From contig PLYM01000218.1 of assembly GCA_003153375.1 (NCBI GenBank), positions 1 to 43,672 on the forward strand: DNA of 43,672 nt, in the 5' to 3' direction. Made by a program: the position numbers and the translations under genes. This document shows, piece after piece, positions 34,870 through 42,915 of the stretch. Source of the DNA: Planctomycetaceae bacterium (GTDB lineage: Bacteria; Planctomycetota; Planctomycetia; Pirellulales; PALSA-1355). Under the pieces are notes generated by a model that saw only the letters and a list, made by a program, of their open reading frames with translations, did no database searches and was not told the origin of the DNA. Position 1 is the first letter of the stretch; each line of letters opens with the position of its first letter.

Positions 34870-35427
34870 TTACTTTTTCGGTCCCACGAGTTCCACCAGG
34901 TTGCCATCCGGGTCGCGAACCACGGTCAAGGCATTGCCGGCCGGCAAGCCCGCGGGCAGGGGCACGGGGCCTTTGGCCAAAGGCTTGACGCCGGCCTTCT
35001 TCAGTCGGGCCAAGGCCGCGTCGCCGTCGGTCACGTGGATGGTCAGATAGCGATAGCCGAGTTGCGAGGGCACGAAGGCGTTGTCCGACGGCTTGCTGTT
35101 GGCGCCGGGCACCGACATCAGCTTGAGTTTCGTCGCCTTGGGGTCGTCACTCAGGCTCAACACTCGAATCGTCAGCGGCTGCTTGTCGGTCAGGCCGGCG
35201 TCGGCGCAGAAATCGCCCGGCACCGAAAAGCCGGGCAGTTCCTTGAGGCCGATCACTTCGGTGTAGAACTTGACCGATTTTTCGACGTTCGTGACCACCA
35301 CTCCCAAGTCGATCGTGCCGCTGGTAAAATCGCTCTTGGCATCAGCCGCCGCGGCCGACCGCAGAGCGGCGGTCGCCAGTAGACCCAAAACGATTGCACA
35401 CCACGCACCACGGTTGGCAAAGCTCAT
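34870..35427 (-). CDS. Secreted VOC (glyoxalase/dioxygenase-like) family protein
   Basis: 185 residues, start ATG 35427. The N-terminus (about 1-27, WCAIVLGLLATAALRSAAAA) is a signal peptide, so the protein is likely exported, which is unusual for this fold. The VOC domain (about 35-182) has two beta-alpha-beta-beta-beta modules: IDLGVVVTNVEKSVKFYTEVIGL in the first, and YRYLTIHVTDGDAALARLKKAG with VVRDPDGNLVELV in the second. The final glutamate (NLVELV) is at the usual metal-ligand position. The first module lacks an obvious histidine ligand at the usual place, so metal binding is uncertain. The gene lies between TIGR03067 (75 bases upstream) and the protease-SirB1 gene (35 bases downstream), on the same strand. 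Confidence 0.85.
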   Translation of the reverse strand: MSFANRGAWCAIVLGLLATAALRSAAAADAKSDFTSGTIDLGVVVTNVEKSVKFYTEVIGLKELPGFSVPGDFCADAGLTDKQPLTIRVLSLSDDPKATKLKLMSVPGANSKPSDNAFVPSQLGYRYLTIHVTDGDAALARLKKAGVKPLAKGPVPLPAGLPAGNALTVVRDPDGNLVELVGPKK

Positions 35428-35502
35428 GTCGATTACTCCTGGTGAATTGAATCTGGTTGATTGGTTTACGAAGTCATTTCCACATGCGGGTGACGAACTC
35501 GA

Positions 35503-35949
35503 TCAGAGCCGTGCCCGCTGCCAGGTTTCCAACACGCAACCGCTGCCGGCCTTGCCGGTGAACTCGCGCGGGCGATGCTGGTTGTCCTTTTCGAGACAGA
35601 TTGTGAGCCGATCGCCCTCGACATGGTAAATCACGCGATAGATCTTGCCCTTGTCGGCTCCGTCACCGACGACGATATCGAGCTCTTGGGGGCTCTTGCT
35701 GGCCGCAAACCGGTAGCTACCGTGCTCGCTGAAGTCGCCGTTCTGAAAATGATAGCCGGTGCCGCTGACGGTGAGCTTGATCTTCTTCAAGTCGTCCGCC
35801 GGGGTGGGCTTGCCGTCCGTTTCGAAGGAGATGGCCGTCCACGAGCCTTGCCACTTCTCGATGTCGCGCTCGTTGGCCTTGTCAGCGAAGGCGGAGACAG
35901 CCGCCAACAGGCAAGCGACCATCGCGACGCAGAGAACGTGCCACTTCAT
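35503..35949 (-). CDS. Secreted TIGR03067 domain protein
   Basis: 148 residues, start ATG 35949. A signal peptide (about 1-22, VLCVAMVACLLAAVSAFA) is followed by the TIGR03067 beta-barrel-like domain: DIEKWQGSWTAISFETDGKPTP, then KIKLTVSGTGYHF, a strand-rich middle (PQELDIVV) and YHVEGDRLTICLEKDN, finishing with a conserved tail CVLETWQRA. This family is typical of planctomycetes and has many paralogues; its function is unknown, and a periplasmic binding or structural role is plausible. The ATG overlaps the stop of the MsrB frame as ATGA (35946-35949), so the two are translationally coupled. Confidence 0.88.
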   Translation of the reverse strand: MKWHVLCVAMVACLLAAVSAFADKANERDIEKWQGSWTAISFETDGKPTPADDLKKIKLTVSGTGYHFQNGDFSEHGSYRFAASKSPQELDIVVGDGADKGKIYRVIYHVEGDRLTICLEKDNQHRPREFTGKAGSGCVLETWQRARL

Positions 35950-36662
35950 GCGAAAAGCCCCAGGAACCCACGTTTGTGCGGCAACTTAAGCGCCGTAGTA
36001 TGGCTGCGACGGCAGCGGGTGTAAAGCGAATCGAGGTCGGGCGACCGCGTTCCGAGGGACCGTAAAAAACCGCACTTAGGCGATGATTTGGGCGCCGGGC
36101 CGGCTGCGGGGCGAGTGGCCGGTGGAGTGGCCGGCGTGAAGTTCAGGGCCGCCGAGTTCAGGCAGTAGCGCAAACCGGTCGGCGGCGGGCCGTCGCGAAA
36201 GACGTGGCCCAGGTGCGCTTCGCAACGGGCGCACAGCACTTCGACGCGCAGTTCGTCGGGGTCGCTGGTGTCCTGTTCGAAGTGCAACCGCCGCACTTTC
36301 TTGGCATCCCAAAAACTGGGCCAGCCGGTTTGCGAATCGAATTTGGTTTCCGAACCGAACAACTCCAGATCGCAGCACACGCAATGATAGGTGCCCGGGC
36401 GATGGTTGTTCCAAAGTTTGCCCGAATAGGCCGGCTCGGTTTCCTTGAGCCGCGTGACGCTGAACTGCTTGCGAGTGAGCTGGTGTTTCCAGTCGGTGTC
36501 CGACTTATGAATCGGCTCGATCTTCTCCTCGTCGTCGGCAAGCGAACGTCCGGTTGCGGCTGGCGGCGCGGGCTCGGCCGCACGACCGAGGGGGCGGGTG
36601 ATACTCGATGCTGCTAAAAAGCAGCAGCCAAGTGAGACAGCCAACGGGCGTCGCAGAAACAT
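35946..36662 (-). CDS. msrB: Peptide-methionine (R)-S-oxide reductase, exported form
   Basis: 238 residues when started at the ATG at 36662 (MFLRRPLAVSLGCCFLAASS, a signal peptide); the frame continues upstream to 36761. MsrB reduces methionine-R-sulfoxide in proteins. All hallmarks are visible: WNNHRPGTYHCVCCDLELFGSETKFDS with the first zinc CxxC pair, QTGWPSFWD, then VEVLCARCEAHLGHVFRDGPPPTGLRYCLNSAAL, with the second CxxC pair and the catalytic cysteine in RYCLNS. After NSAALNFTPAT the family normally ends. Here about 60 more residues follow, first Pro/Ala-rich and then Arg/Ser/Leu-rich (LRSLGTRSPDLDSLYTRCRR), with no domain; this tail may result from a lost stop or a frameshift. It would act in the periplasm, repairing oxidised exported proteins. 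It is downstream of the DUF1501 gene on the same strand. Confidence 0.88.
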   Translation of the reverse strand: MFLRRPLAVSLGCCFLAASSITRPLGRAAEPAPPAATGRSLADDEEKIEPIHKSDTDWKHQLTRKQFSVTRLKETEPAYSGKLWNNHRPGTYHCVCCDLELFGSETKFDSQTGWPSFWDAKKVRRLHFEQDTSDPDELRVEVLCARCEAHLGHVFRDGPPPTGLRYCLNSAALNFTPATPPATRPAAGPAPKSSPKCGFLRSLGTRSPDLDSLYTRCRRSHTTALKLPHKRGFLGLFA

Positions 36663-36744
36663 CGTTCGCGCGCTCCAGCAGTTCACGTTCGAGCGAGAGC
36701 AGTCACGGCGAGAGCCGCCGGGCAAGAAGTCCGCTTGCGGCCCT

Positions 36745-38247
36745 TTAGGCGATGATATCACGAATCACGTTGCCGAACACGTCGGTCAGCCGTTCGTCGC
36801 GTCCCTGGTGGAAGTAGGTCAATCGTTCGTGGTCCATGCCCAGTAGGGCCAGGATCGTGGCGTGCAGGTCGTGCAAGTGGACCTTGTTCTCCACGGCGGC
36901 GAAACCGAATTCATCAGTTTCTCCATAGGAGATACCGCCTTTCACGCCGCCCCCGGCCATCCACATGGTGAAACCGTAGGGATTGTGGTTGCGGCCCGGC
37001 GCGCCTTCGCCCTCGGCAAACGGCATGCGTCCGAACTCGCCACCCCACACCACCAGCGTGCTGCCGAGCAGGCCCCGGCGTTCCAGATCGGTGAGCAGGG
37101 CCGCGATCGGTTGGTCGACTTCGGCGCCGTGGCGGCCGTGGTTTTTCTCGACGCTCTCATGGGCGTCCCAGGTGTCTTCCAGGTGGCCGCCGCCGGAATA
37201 AAGCTGCACGAAGCGGACGCCGCGCTCGACCAGCCGCCGGGCCACGAGACAATTGCGGCCGAACTCATCCGTCGGCTGCCCGCCCACGCCATATAAGTCG
37301 AGCGTTGCCTGGTCTTCCTTGGTCAGATCGACCGCCTCGGGCGCCTCGGACTGCATGCGATAGGCCAGCTCGTAGCTTTCAATGCGGGCGGCCAATTCAG
37401 CGCTGCCGGTGCGCTGCTCGAGATGCTGCTGATTCAAGCGGCCCAGCAGGTCGAGTTGCTCGCGCTGGGCGGTGCGATCCAACGGCCCGCGGAGGTCGAG
37501 CACGGGCTCGCCCACGGGCCGAAAGAGCGTGCCTTGAAAACTGGCCGGCATGAAGCCGCTCGACCAGTTGGGCTGGCCGCTGATCGGTCCGCCGCGCTTG
37601 TCCATGATGGCCACATAGCCGGGCAGATTTTGATTCTTGGTGCCCAGCCCATAAACGGCCCAGGAGCCCAGCGAGGGGCGGCCGATGAAGGTGCTGCCGG
37701 TGTTCATCGCCACCAGGGCCGACCCGTGGGCGTGGCTGTCGGTGTGGCAGGAGCGAATCAGGGCCAGCTTGTCGGCGTGCTCGCGAATACGGGGAAAATA
37801 ATCGGAGATCATCAGCCCGCTCTGGCCGCCGGGCGAAAACGGACGCCAGGCCGGCGTCAGAAAGCCCATCTTGCGATTGCCCGAGTTGGTGAATTGTTTG
37901 TCGGGCGGCAGCGTCTGGCCGGCATACTTGGCTAGGCTGGGCTTATAGTCGAACGTGTCGACGTGGCTCGGTCCGCCGTTCATCAGCAGAAAGATGCACG
38001 ACTTGGCCTGGGCGGTGAAGTGCGACCGCTTGGGCGCCAAAGGGCCTTCGGCGGCCGCTCGCGTCGCAGACTGCGCGTGGCGCGTGAAGAAACCGTCGTC
38101 GCCCAGCAGGCTCGACAGCGCCACGCCGACAAAGCCGGCACCCATCTCCCACACGAACTCGCGGCGCGTCTGGCCGCAGGGGAACAGTCGCGCGGCCGAG
38201 CGAGGGCGAGCTGAGAAGCCAGATGGTTCTGCCGGCTGATGGGCCAT
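36745..38247 (-). CDS. DUF1501 protein, Tat-exported
   Basis: 500 residues, start ATG 38247. Residues about 26-48 carry a twin-arginine signal, TRREFVWEMGAGFVGVALSSLL (R28-R29). The body has the DUF1501 blocks CIFLLMNGGPSHVDTFDYKPSL, LIRSCHTDSHAHGSALVAMNTGS, GRNHNPYGFTMWMAGGGVKGGISYGETDEFGF, and HDLHATILALLGMDHERLT. The likely metal-site histidines in RNHNPYG and HDLHATI match the relative encoded at 29748-31205, with which it shares order and motifs but clearly differs in sequence, so these are paralogues. It starts 5 bases after the DUF1549/DUF1553 stop at 38253, indicating one operon. Substrate is unknown. Confidence 0.92.
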   Translation of the reverse strand: MAHQPAEPSGFSARPRSAARLFPCGQTRREFVWEMGAGFVGVALSSLLGDDGFFTRHAQSATRAAAEGPLAPKRSHFTAQAKSCIFLLMNGGPSHVDTFDYKPSLAKYAGQTLPPDKQFTNSGNRKMGFLTPAWRPFSPGGQSGLMISDYFPRIREHADKLALIRSCHTDSHAHGSALVAMNTGSTFIGRPSLGSWAVYGLGTKNQNLPGYVAIMDKRGGPISGQPNWSSGFMPASFQGTLFRPVGEPVLDLRGPLDRTAQREQLDLLGRLNQQHLEQRTGSAELAARIESYELAYRMQSEAPEAVDLTKEDQATLDLYGVGGQPTDEFGRNCLVARRLVERGVRFVQLYSGGGHLEDTWDAHESVEKNHGRHGAEVDQPIAALLTDLERRGLLGSTLVVWGGEFGRMPFAEGEGAPGRNHNPYGFTMWMAGGGVKGGISYGETDEFGFAAVENKVHLHDLHATILALLGMDHERLTYFHQGRDERLTDVFGNVIRDIIA

Positions 38248-38252
38248 GATCG

Positions 38253-40154
38253 TTAATCGACGTAGATGAATTCGTTCAAGTTAAACAGCACGTGGCACAA
38301 CGAGGCCAAGGCTTGCCGGGCGGCTTGCTGGTCATCGAGCACGGCACCACCCTCGACCGCGCGGGCGGCGAAGTTGCGACGCTGTGATTCCAAGTGGGCC
38401 AATGCCTCTTGGCGTTCGCTGTCGGATGGTTCGCGGCCGAGCGCCAGCCGCCAGGCGCGATCAATCTGCGATTTCGCGTCGGAGCCGGCATCTGCCGCCA
38501 CGCGGGCGGCGAAGGCCTTGCTCTGGGCGTGGACGAATTCGTTGTTCAATAGCGCCAGGGCCTGCGGCGCGACCGTCGAAACGTTGCGCTGACTGCACGG
38601 TTGCGTGGTGTCGCTGAAGTCGAAGGTGGTCATCAGCGGCGAGAGCAACGAACGCTTGGTCATCATGTAGATGCTGCGGCGCTGTTGTTCGTGTAGCGGC
38701 GAGTTGCCCCACTCGGCGCCTTTCTTCGACAGGCCCTCGAGCGATTCTTTGTTGGCCGGCGGAAAGAAGCTCGGTCCCGCGGCAACCGGGTTCAACTGAC
38801 CGCTCACCGCCAGCATCGCGTCGCGCAGCGGCTCGGATTCAAGCCGCTGCCGCATGGCCTTCCAGTGCAGGTTGTTGGCAAAATCGACCTGCGAATACTC
38901 GGCTTCGCGGGCGTGCGTCGAGTCCATTTGATAGGTGGCCGAGAGCATCATCTGCTTGTGCAGCCGCTTGATCCGCCAGCCGCCATCCATCAGTTGGCCG
39001 GCCAACCAGTCGAGCAATTCGGGGTGCGTCGGCGGACTGGAGAGCGAGCCAAAGTTGTCGGGCGTGCGCACCAGGCCTTCGCCAAAGTGATGCTGCCAGA
39101 GACGATTGACCATCACCCTTGCGGTGAGCGGATTGGCCCGATCGGTGATCCACTGGGCGAGTTGCGTGCGACGACCGCTGGATCGAGCCTGGGCCGGCGG
39201 GTCGTGTACCGGACGGGAGAGGGCCGACACCATCGACAGGTAACCCGGCGAGACCTTCTCGCCCAGGTGCGTCGGATCGCCACCCTGGAGCAATTGCACT
39301 GGCGGCGGCTCGCGTCCCGCGTCGGCATAGGCCAACAGCGGCCCTTCGGCGGCCCGGCCACCCATGAAAAAGTTGAGGATCGCGTAATAGTCGACCTGCG
39401 GAATCGGATCGAACTTGTGATCGTGGCAGCGAGCGCAACGCAGCGTGACAGCCAGAAACGCGGTGCTCGTGGCATGAATCAAATCGTCGAGTTGTTCGTA
39501 CTTGTACTTGAGCGGGTCGTTCGGCTCGTCGTCGAACGTGCCCACGCGCAAAAAACCGGTGGCGATGCGCGTCTGATCGGTGGCATCGGGCAACTCGTCG
39601 CCGGCCAACTGCTCGAGCACGAATCGATCGTAAGGCTTATCGTCGTTGAGCGACTGAATCACCCAATCTCGATACTGCCAGGCCCCGGGCTTGAGCGCGT
39701 CGCGCTCATAGCCGTTGGTCTCGGCAAAGCGAACCAGGTCTAACCAATAGCGGGCCCAGCGTTCGCCGTAGTGCGGGCTCGCCAAGAGCCGATCGATCAG
39801 CCGTTCATAGGCGTCGGGCCGCAGGTCGGCGACGAACTCTTGCACCTCGGCCGGCGAGGGGGGCAGACCCCAGAGATCGAAATAGGCCCGGCGGATCAGC
39901 TTGGCGCGTGAGATGCTCGCAGCCGGCTGCCAGCCCTTGGCCTCCAGGCCGGCGAGGATGAAGTTATCGACGGGCGATTGGGCCCAATCGCCTGCGGAAA
40001 CCCTCGGCAGCGCCGGACGAGCGACCGGCGTCAGGGACCAGAGTTTCGCGGCGTCACTCGGCGTGCCCGCCTGGGCCGCTGGAAATCCGTTCCCAAGCTG
40101 CCCCACCAGGGCGAGACCGCCAACGATCAGCCAGACTCGTGGGGGACTTGGCAT
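38253..40154 (-). CDS. DUF1549/DUF1553 protein (Planctomycetes cytochrome-like), short form
   Basis: 633 residues, start ATG 40154. A signal peptide (about 1-29, VWLIVGGLALVGQLGNGFPAAQA) leads into DUF1549 (about 55-270): SPVDNFILAGLEAKGWQPA, YGERWARYWLDLVRFAETNGYERDA, and LRCARCHDHKFDPIPQVDYYA with one CxxCH. DUF1553 (about 315-625) carries NPLTARVMVNRLWQHHFGEGLVRTPDNFG and APQALALLNNEFVHAQ. It is about 140 residues shorter than the relative at 27383, mainly because the charged helical spacer between the two domains is missing. It heads the minus-strand gene row that continues with DUF1501 five bases later. The function is unknown and is assumed to be shared with the DUF1501 partner. Confidence 0.92.
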   Translation of the reverse strand: MPSPPRVWLIVGGLALVGQLGNGFPAAQAGTPSDAAKLWSLTPVARPALPRVSAGDWAQSPVDNFILAGLEAKGWQPAASISRAKLIRRAYFDLWGLPPSPAEVQEFVADLRPDAYERLIDRLLASPHYGERWARYWLDLVRFAETNGYERDALKPGAWQYRDWVIQSLNDDKPYDRFVLEQLAGDELPDATDQTRIATGFLRVGTFDDEPNDPLKYKYEQLDDLIHATSTAFLAVTLRCARCHDHKFDPIPQVDYYAILNFFMGGRAAEGPLLAYADAGREPPPVQLLQGGDPTHLGEKVSPGYLSMVSALSRPVHDPPAQARSSGRRTQLAQWITDRANPLTARVMVNRLWQHHFGEGLVRTPDNFGSLSSPPTHPELLDWLAGQLMDGGWRIKRLHKQMMLSATYQMDSTHAREAEYSQVDFANNLHWKAMRQRLESEPLRDAMLAVSGQLNPVAAGPSFFPPANKESLEGLSKKGAEWGNSPLHEQQRRSIYMMTKRSLLSPLMTTFDFSDTTQPCSQRNVSTVAPQALALLNNEFVHAQSKAFAARVAADAGSDAKSQIDRAWRLALGREPSDSERQEALAHLESQRRNFAARAVEGGAVLDDQQAARQALASLCHVLFNLNEFIYVD

Positions 40155-40261
40155 GGGTAGGTGTCGTGCAACCGTGCGAGTGGTCGAGCCTGGGGCGCAA
40201 TTGTCCCGACAACCAGTCTAAGCCAGGCGCAACAGGCGTTCAATCCGCTGGAGTGGGCGAC

Positions 40262-41656
40262 TTACTCGTCATCCGGCGCGACGGCAGGCTGCCGTTCGTC
40301 GTGGGTTCCGGCAATCGGCACGGTGGGGTCGATCGCGAGCCAACACAACATGCCGGAGAAGTAGGCTCCGGTCGACAACAGAAACGATGACGACCAGCCG
40401 AAATACTCTGCTAGCCGCGCGATGACTGACGCGGCCAGGGCGGCGCCAATGTTGCCGAACATGTTGGCGGTACCGAACACGGTGCCGGCCAACGGGCCGC
40501 CAATGTCCTGGCAGGTGGCCCACATCGAGCCCAGGGCGAAGTCGCCAAAGAACGAGGCCACGATCAAAAGTGCTACGATCGCGCGGGCATCGTCCAGGTT
40601 CCACACGATGAAGTAGACGGTGGCCGCGCCGCCGCAGCAGATCAGTCCCGGCACGCGTCGACCCCAGCGCAGCCCGAGACGTTTGACGAGCCCATCAGTG
40701 GCCAACCCTCCGCTGAGCGAACCGGCCATGCCGGCCGCCGCGGTACAACTGGCGGCCAGTCCGGCATCGACTTCGCTGAAGTCGTGGATCTTGATCAAGT
40801 AGGTCGGCAGCAACGTGCCCACGAAAATCCAGCCGACGTTGACGACAAAGTTGACCAACGCCAACAACTGCAAGCCGCGATGCGTGAGCATGGCCCGTAG
40901 CGGGAAGGCGGCGGCGCGCTGGTCGCGGGCCTCGATCGGCTCATCGCTCTGAATCTGGGCATCGCCACGGATGAGGTCGATCTCGGCCTGATTGCAACCA
41001 GCGTGTAGGCGGGGCTCGTCACGAAACCAGCACCAGAATAGTACCGCCCAAATCAGGCCGATGATTCCGTAGCCGAGAAAGACTGGCCGCCAACGATCCG
41101 CTTCCATGCCAGCCGTGGCGGCCAAGCGCATCAGGAGCGACGTGAGCGTCGGCGCCAACACGTTGCCGGCACGACCGCCGAGCGAGACGGCGCTGGTGGC
41201 GAAGCCGCGCCGAGCCTGCGGCGACCAGCGGCGCAACAGACTGGCCGACGTGGCGTAGGCGCCGGCCTGTCCGATTCCCAGCAGGCCACGCATCAGCATT
41301 AGCGAGAGCAGACCGCCGACCAGGCCCATGCCGGAGATGGCCAGCGACCAGGCGACGACATAAAGCGCCAATGCCCGACGGCCACCCCAGCGATCGCCCA
41401 ACCACCCGGCCGGAATCTGGAACAGCGCGTAGCACCAAAAGAACACAGCGACCGAATCGGCCAGCTCACTGAGGTCGAGGTTCAAGTCGCGCGCGATTGC
41501 CGGCAACGCCACCGAGATCGCCATGCGGTCGAGATAGAGAATGACCGCCATCGCCACGACAAACCCAAGCACGCCGTAGCGGGCATGCGTCGGTTGCGCC
41601 GACGGCACCGGCGTCAGAGGCAAGATGGCAGCGGGCTGTGAGTCGGATTTCGGCAC
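40262..41656 (-). CDS. MFS transporter (anion:cation symporter / sugar-acid type)
   Basis: 464 residues from a GTG at 41656, chosen because AAGGGAC lies just upstream and the MFS domain begins shortly after; a TTG at 41659 is equivalent, and the open frame to 42265 runs antisense over the next gene and is not coding. Twelve hydrophobic segments form the MFS fold. Visible motifs include LYLDRMAISVALPAIARDLNL in TM1, GWLGDRWGGRRALALYVVAWSL (the loop 2-3 motif), GIGQAGAYATSASLLRRWSPQARRGFATSAVSLGGRAG, and a second-half loop LATDGLVKRLGLRWGRRVPG. This resembles the ACS family that imports hexuronates, glucarate and similar acids. It is divergent from the isomerase-like gene at 41891, suggesting a shared sugar pathway, but the substrate is not readable from the sequence. 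Confidence 0.9.
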   Translation of the reverse strand: MPKSDSQPAAILPLTPVPSAQPTHARYGVLGFVVAMAVILYLDRMAISVALPAIARDLNLDLSELADSVAVFFWCYALFQIPAGWLGDRWGGRRALALYVVAWSLAISGMGLVGGLLSLMLMRGLLGIGQAGAYATSASLLRRWSPQARRGFATSAVSLGGRAGNVLAPTLTSLLMRLAATAGMEADRWRPVFLGYGIIGLIWAVLFWCWFRDEPRLHAGCNQAEIDLIRGDAQIQSDEPIEARDQRAAAFPLRAMLTHRGLQLLALVNFVVNVGWIFVGTLLPTYLIKIHDFSEVDAGLAASCTAAAGMAGSLSGGLATDGLVKRLGLRWGRRVPGLICCGGAATVYFIVWNLDDARAIVALLIVASFFGDFALGSMWATCQDIGGPLAGTVFGTANMFGNIGAALAASVIARLAEYFGWSSSFLLSTGAYFSGMLCWLAIDPTVPIAGTHDERQPAVAPDDE

Positions 41657-41890
41657 CAACAGTCCCTTGGGTGGGGCGGCGCGATTCGATGGCCGGCGGT
41701 CGCGAACTTGGCGATGACGGCTCCGAGGGGGGCCGGGTCCAGAATATCCGCTGGGTTCACCGTTAGGAACAGGCTGCGACTGCACGGCATTTGGCTCTTG
41801 GTTGCAAACGTCTTTTACAGCGGGCAAAATGGCGGGGCATCGTGATCCGGCCCCGCCAAGAATCTTCCGACCAGCCAGGAGTCTCGCGCC

Positions 41891-42820
41891 ATGTCGCATC
41901 GCTCGAATCGTCGTCGCTTTTTGCAAACCTGCGCCCTGGCTTCGGCCGGCGCGGCGACCGCCGGCTGGAATGCCAACGCGGCGCGGGCGATTGAGCCGAT
42001 CGTGCGCACCGGCAAAAGCCTGTTCAAATACAGCCTGGCCGCTTATAGCTATCGCGATCTGCTCAACGCCAAGCCGCCGAAGACCCAACTGACGCTCGAC
42101 GATTTCATCACCGATTGCGCCAAGATGGGGCTGCAAGGCACCGAGCTGACGTCCTACTACTTTCCCAAGGACTTTACGCCCGAGTATCTGCGGCACCTCA
42201 AGCAGCTTTGCTTTCGCTTGGGGCTCGACGTCTCGGGCACGGCCGTGGGCAACGACTTCTGTCATCCGGCCGGCGAAAAGCGCGATCAGGAAATCAAGAA
42301 CGTCAAGCAGTGGGTCGACAACGCCGAGATCCTGGGCGCTCCGGTGATCCGCATCTTTTCAGGCCATCCGCACGACACCAGCCCCGAAGAAGCCCACAAG
42401 CTGGCGGTGGCGGGCATGGAAGAGTGCTGCGAGTATGCGGGGAAGCACGGCGTGTTTCTGGCCCTGGAGAATCATGGCGGGCTAACGACCCGGCCCGAGG
42501 GACTGCTGGCGCTGGTGCGCGACGTGAAGAGCCCCTGGTTCGGCGTCAACCTGGACACCGGCAATTTCCACGGCCCGGATTTATATGCCGACATCGCGCA
42601 GTTGGCACCCTACGCGATCAACGTGCAAGTGAAGGTCTCGGTGTCGGGGCCCGACGGCAAACGCCAGCATGGCGATTTTCGCCGCCTGGCTCGCATCCTG
42701 GCCGACGCCGGCTATCGCGGCTACATCGTGCTCGAATTCGAAGAGCCGGAAGATCCCTTGGCCAACTGCCCGCGCTATGTCGACGAGATGCGGGCCGCGT
42801 TCATGGCCGAGTCCACGTGA
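41891..42820 (+). CDS. Tat-exported sugar-phosphate isomerase/epimerase-like TIM-barrel protein
   Basis: 309 residues, start ATG 41891. The N-terminus has a Tat signal, NRRRFLQTCALASAGAATAGW (R7-R9), so the enzyme should work outside the cytoplasm, a pattern frequent in planctomycetes. The AP-endonuclease-2/xylose isomerase-like TIM barrel shows FKYSLAAYSYRDLL, DCAKMGLQGTELTSYYFP, IRIFSGHPHDTSPEEAHK, GVFLALENHGGLTTRPEGLLALVR, FGVNLDTGNFHGPDLYADI, and GYRGYIVLEFEEPEDP. The glutamate in LALENHGG, the aspartate in NLDTGNFHG, the histidine that follows and the final glutamate in VLEFE are at the usual metal-ligand positions. It likely isomerises or epimerises a sugar or a related polyol; the substrate is unknown. 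It is divergent from the MFS gene. Confidence 0.9.
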   Translation: MSHRSNRRRFLQTCALASAGAATAGWNANAARAIEPIVRTGKSLFKYSLAAYSYRDLLNAKPPKTQLTLDDFITDCAKMGLQGTELTSYYFPKDFTPEYLRHLKQLCFRLGLDVSGTAVGNDFCHPAGEKRDQEIKNVKQWVDNAEILGAPVIRIFSGHPHDTSPEEAHKLAVAGMEECCEYAGKHGVFLALENHGGLTTRPEGLLALVRDVKSPWFGVNLDTGNFHGPDLYADIAQLAPYAINVQVKVSVSGPDGKRQHGDFRRLARILADAGYRGYIVLEFEEPEDPLANCPRYVDEMRAAFMAEST

Positions 42821-42854
42821 CACGCGCGGAAAACGATCGCGACTGTTGGCCGAA

Positions 42855-42914
42855 AGCCTGGGGACAAAACGTCCGCGGAGAGGGGGACAGTCCCCGACGT
42901 TTTGTCCCCAGGCT
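42855..42914. repeat. Long hairpin element with nested palindrome (REP-like)
   Basis: AGCCTGGGGACAAAACGTC (42855-42873) is perfectly complementary to GACGTTTTGTCCCCAGGCT (42896-42914): 19 bp without mismatch. The 22-base loop contains GGGGAC-A-GTCCCC (42883-42895), a second palindrome that reuses the GGGGAC motif of the arms. It fills the gap between two convergent genes and ends one base before the stop codon of the minus-strand gene. It has the look of a repetitive extragenic palindrome handled by REP-associated transposases; only one copy was noticed here, so the repeat status is inference. It could also act as a terminator for both genes. Confidence 0.6.
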
Positions 42915-42915
42915 C

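Noticed and set aside
33386-35050. 554-codon open frame on the plus strand
   Set aside because: Antisense to the protease-SirB1 and VOC genes, whose catalytic and domain motifs are clear; the translation is low-complexity shadow.
36663-36761. N-terminal extension of the MsrB frame
   Set aside because: The extension overlaps the end of the DUF1501 gene and hides a good signal peptide that starts at 36662.
41657-42265. N-terminal extension of the MFS transporter frame
   Set aside because: It would overlap the isomerase-like gene antisense and adds a low-complexity Arg/Pro stretch; the MFS fold begins after the GTG at 41656.
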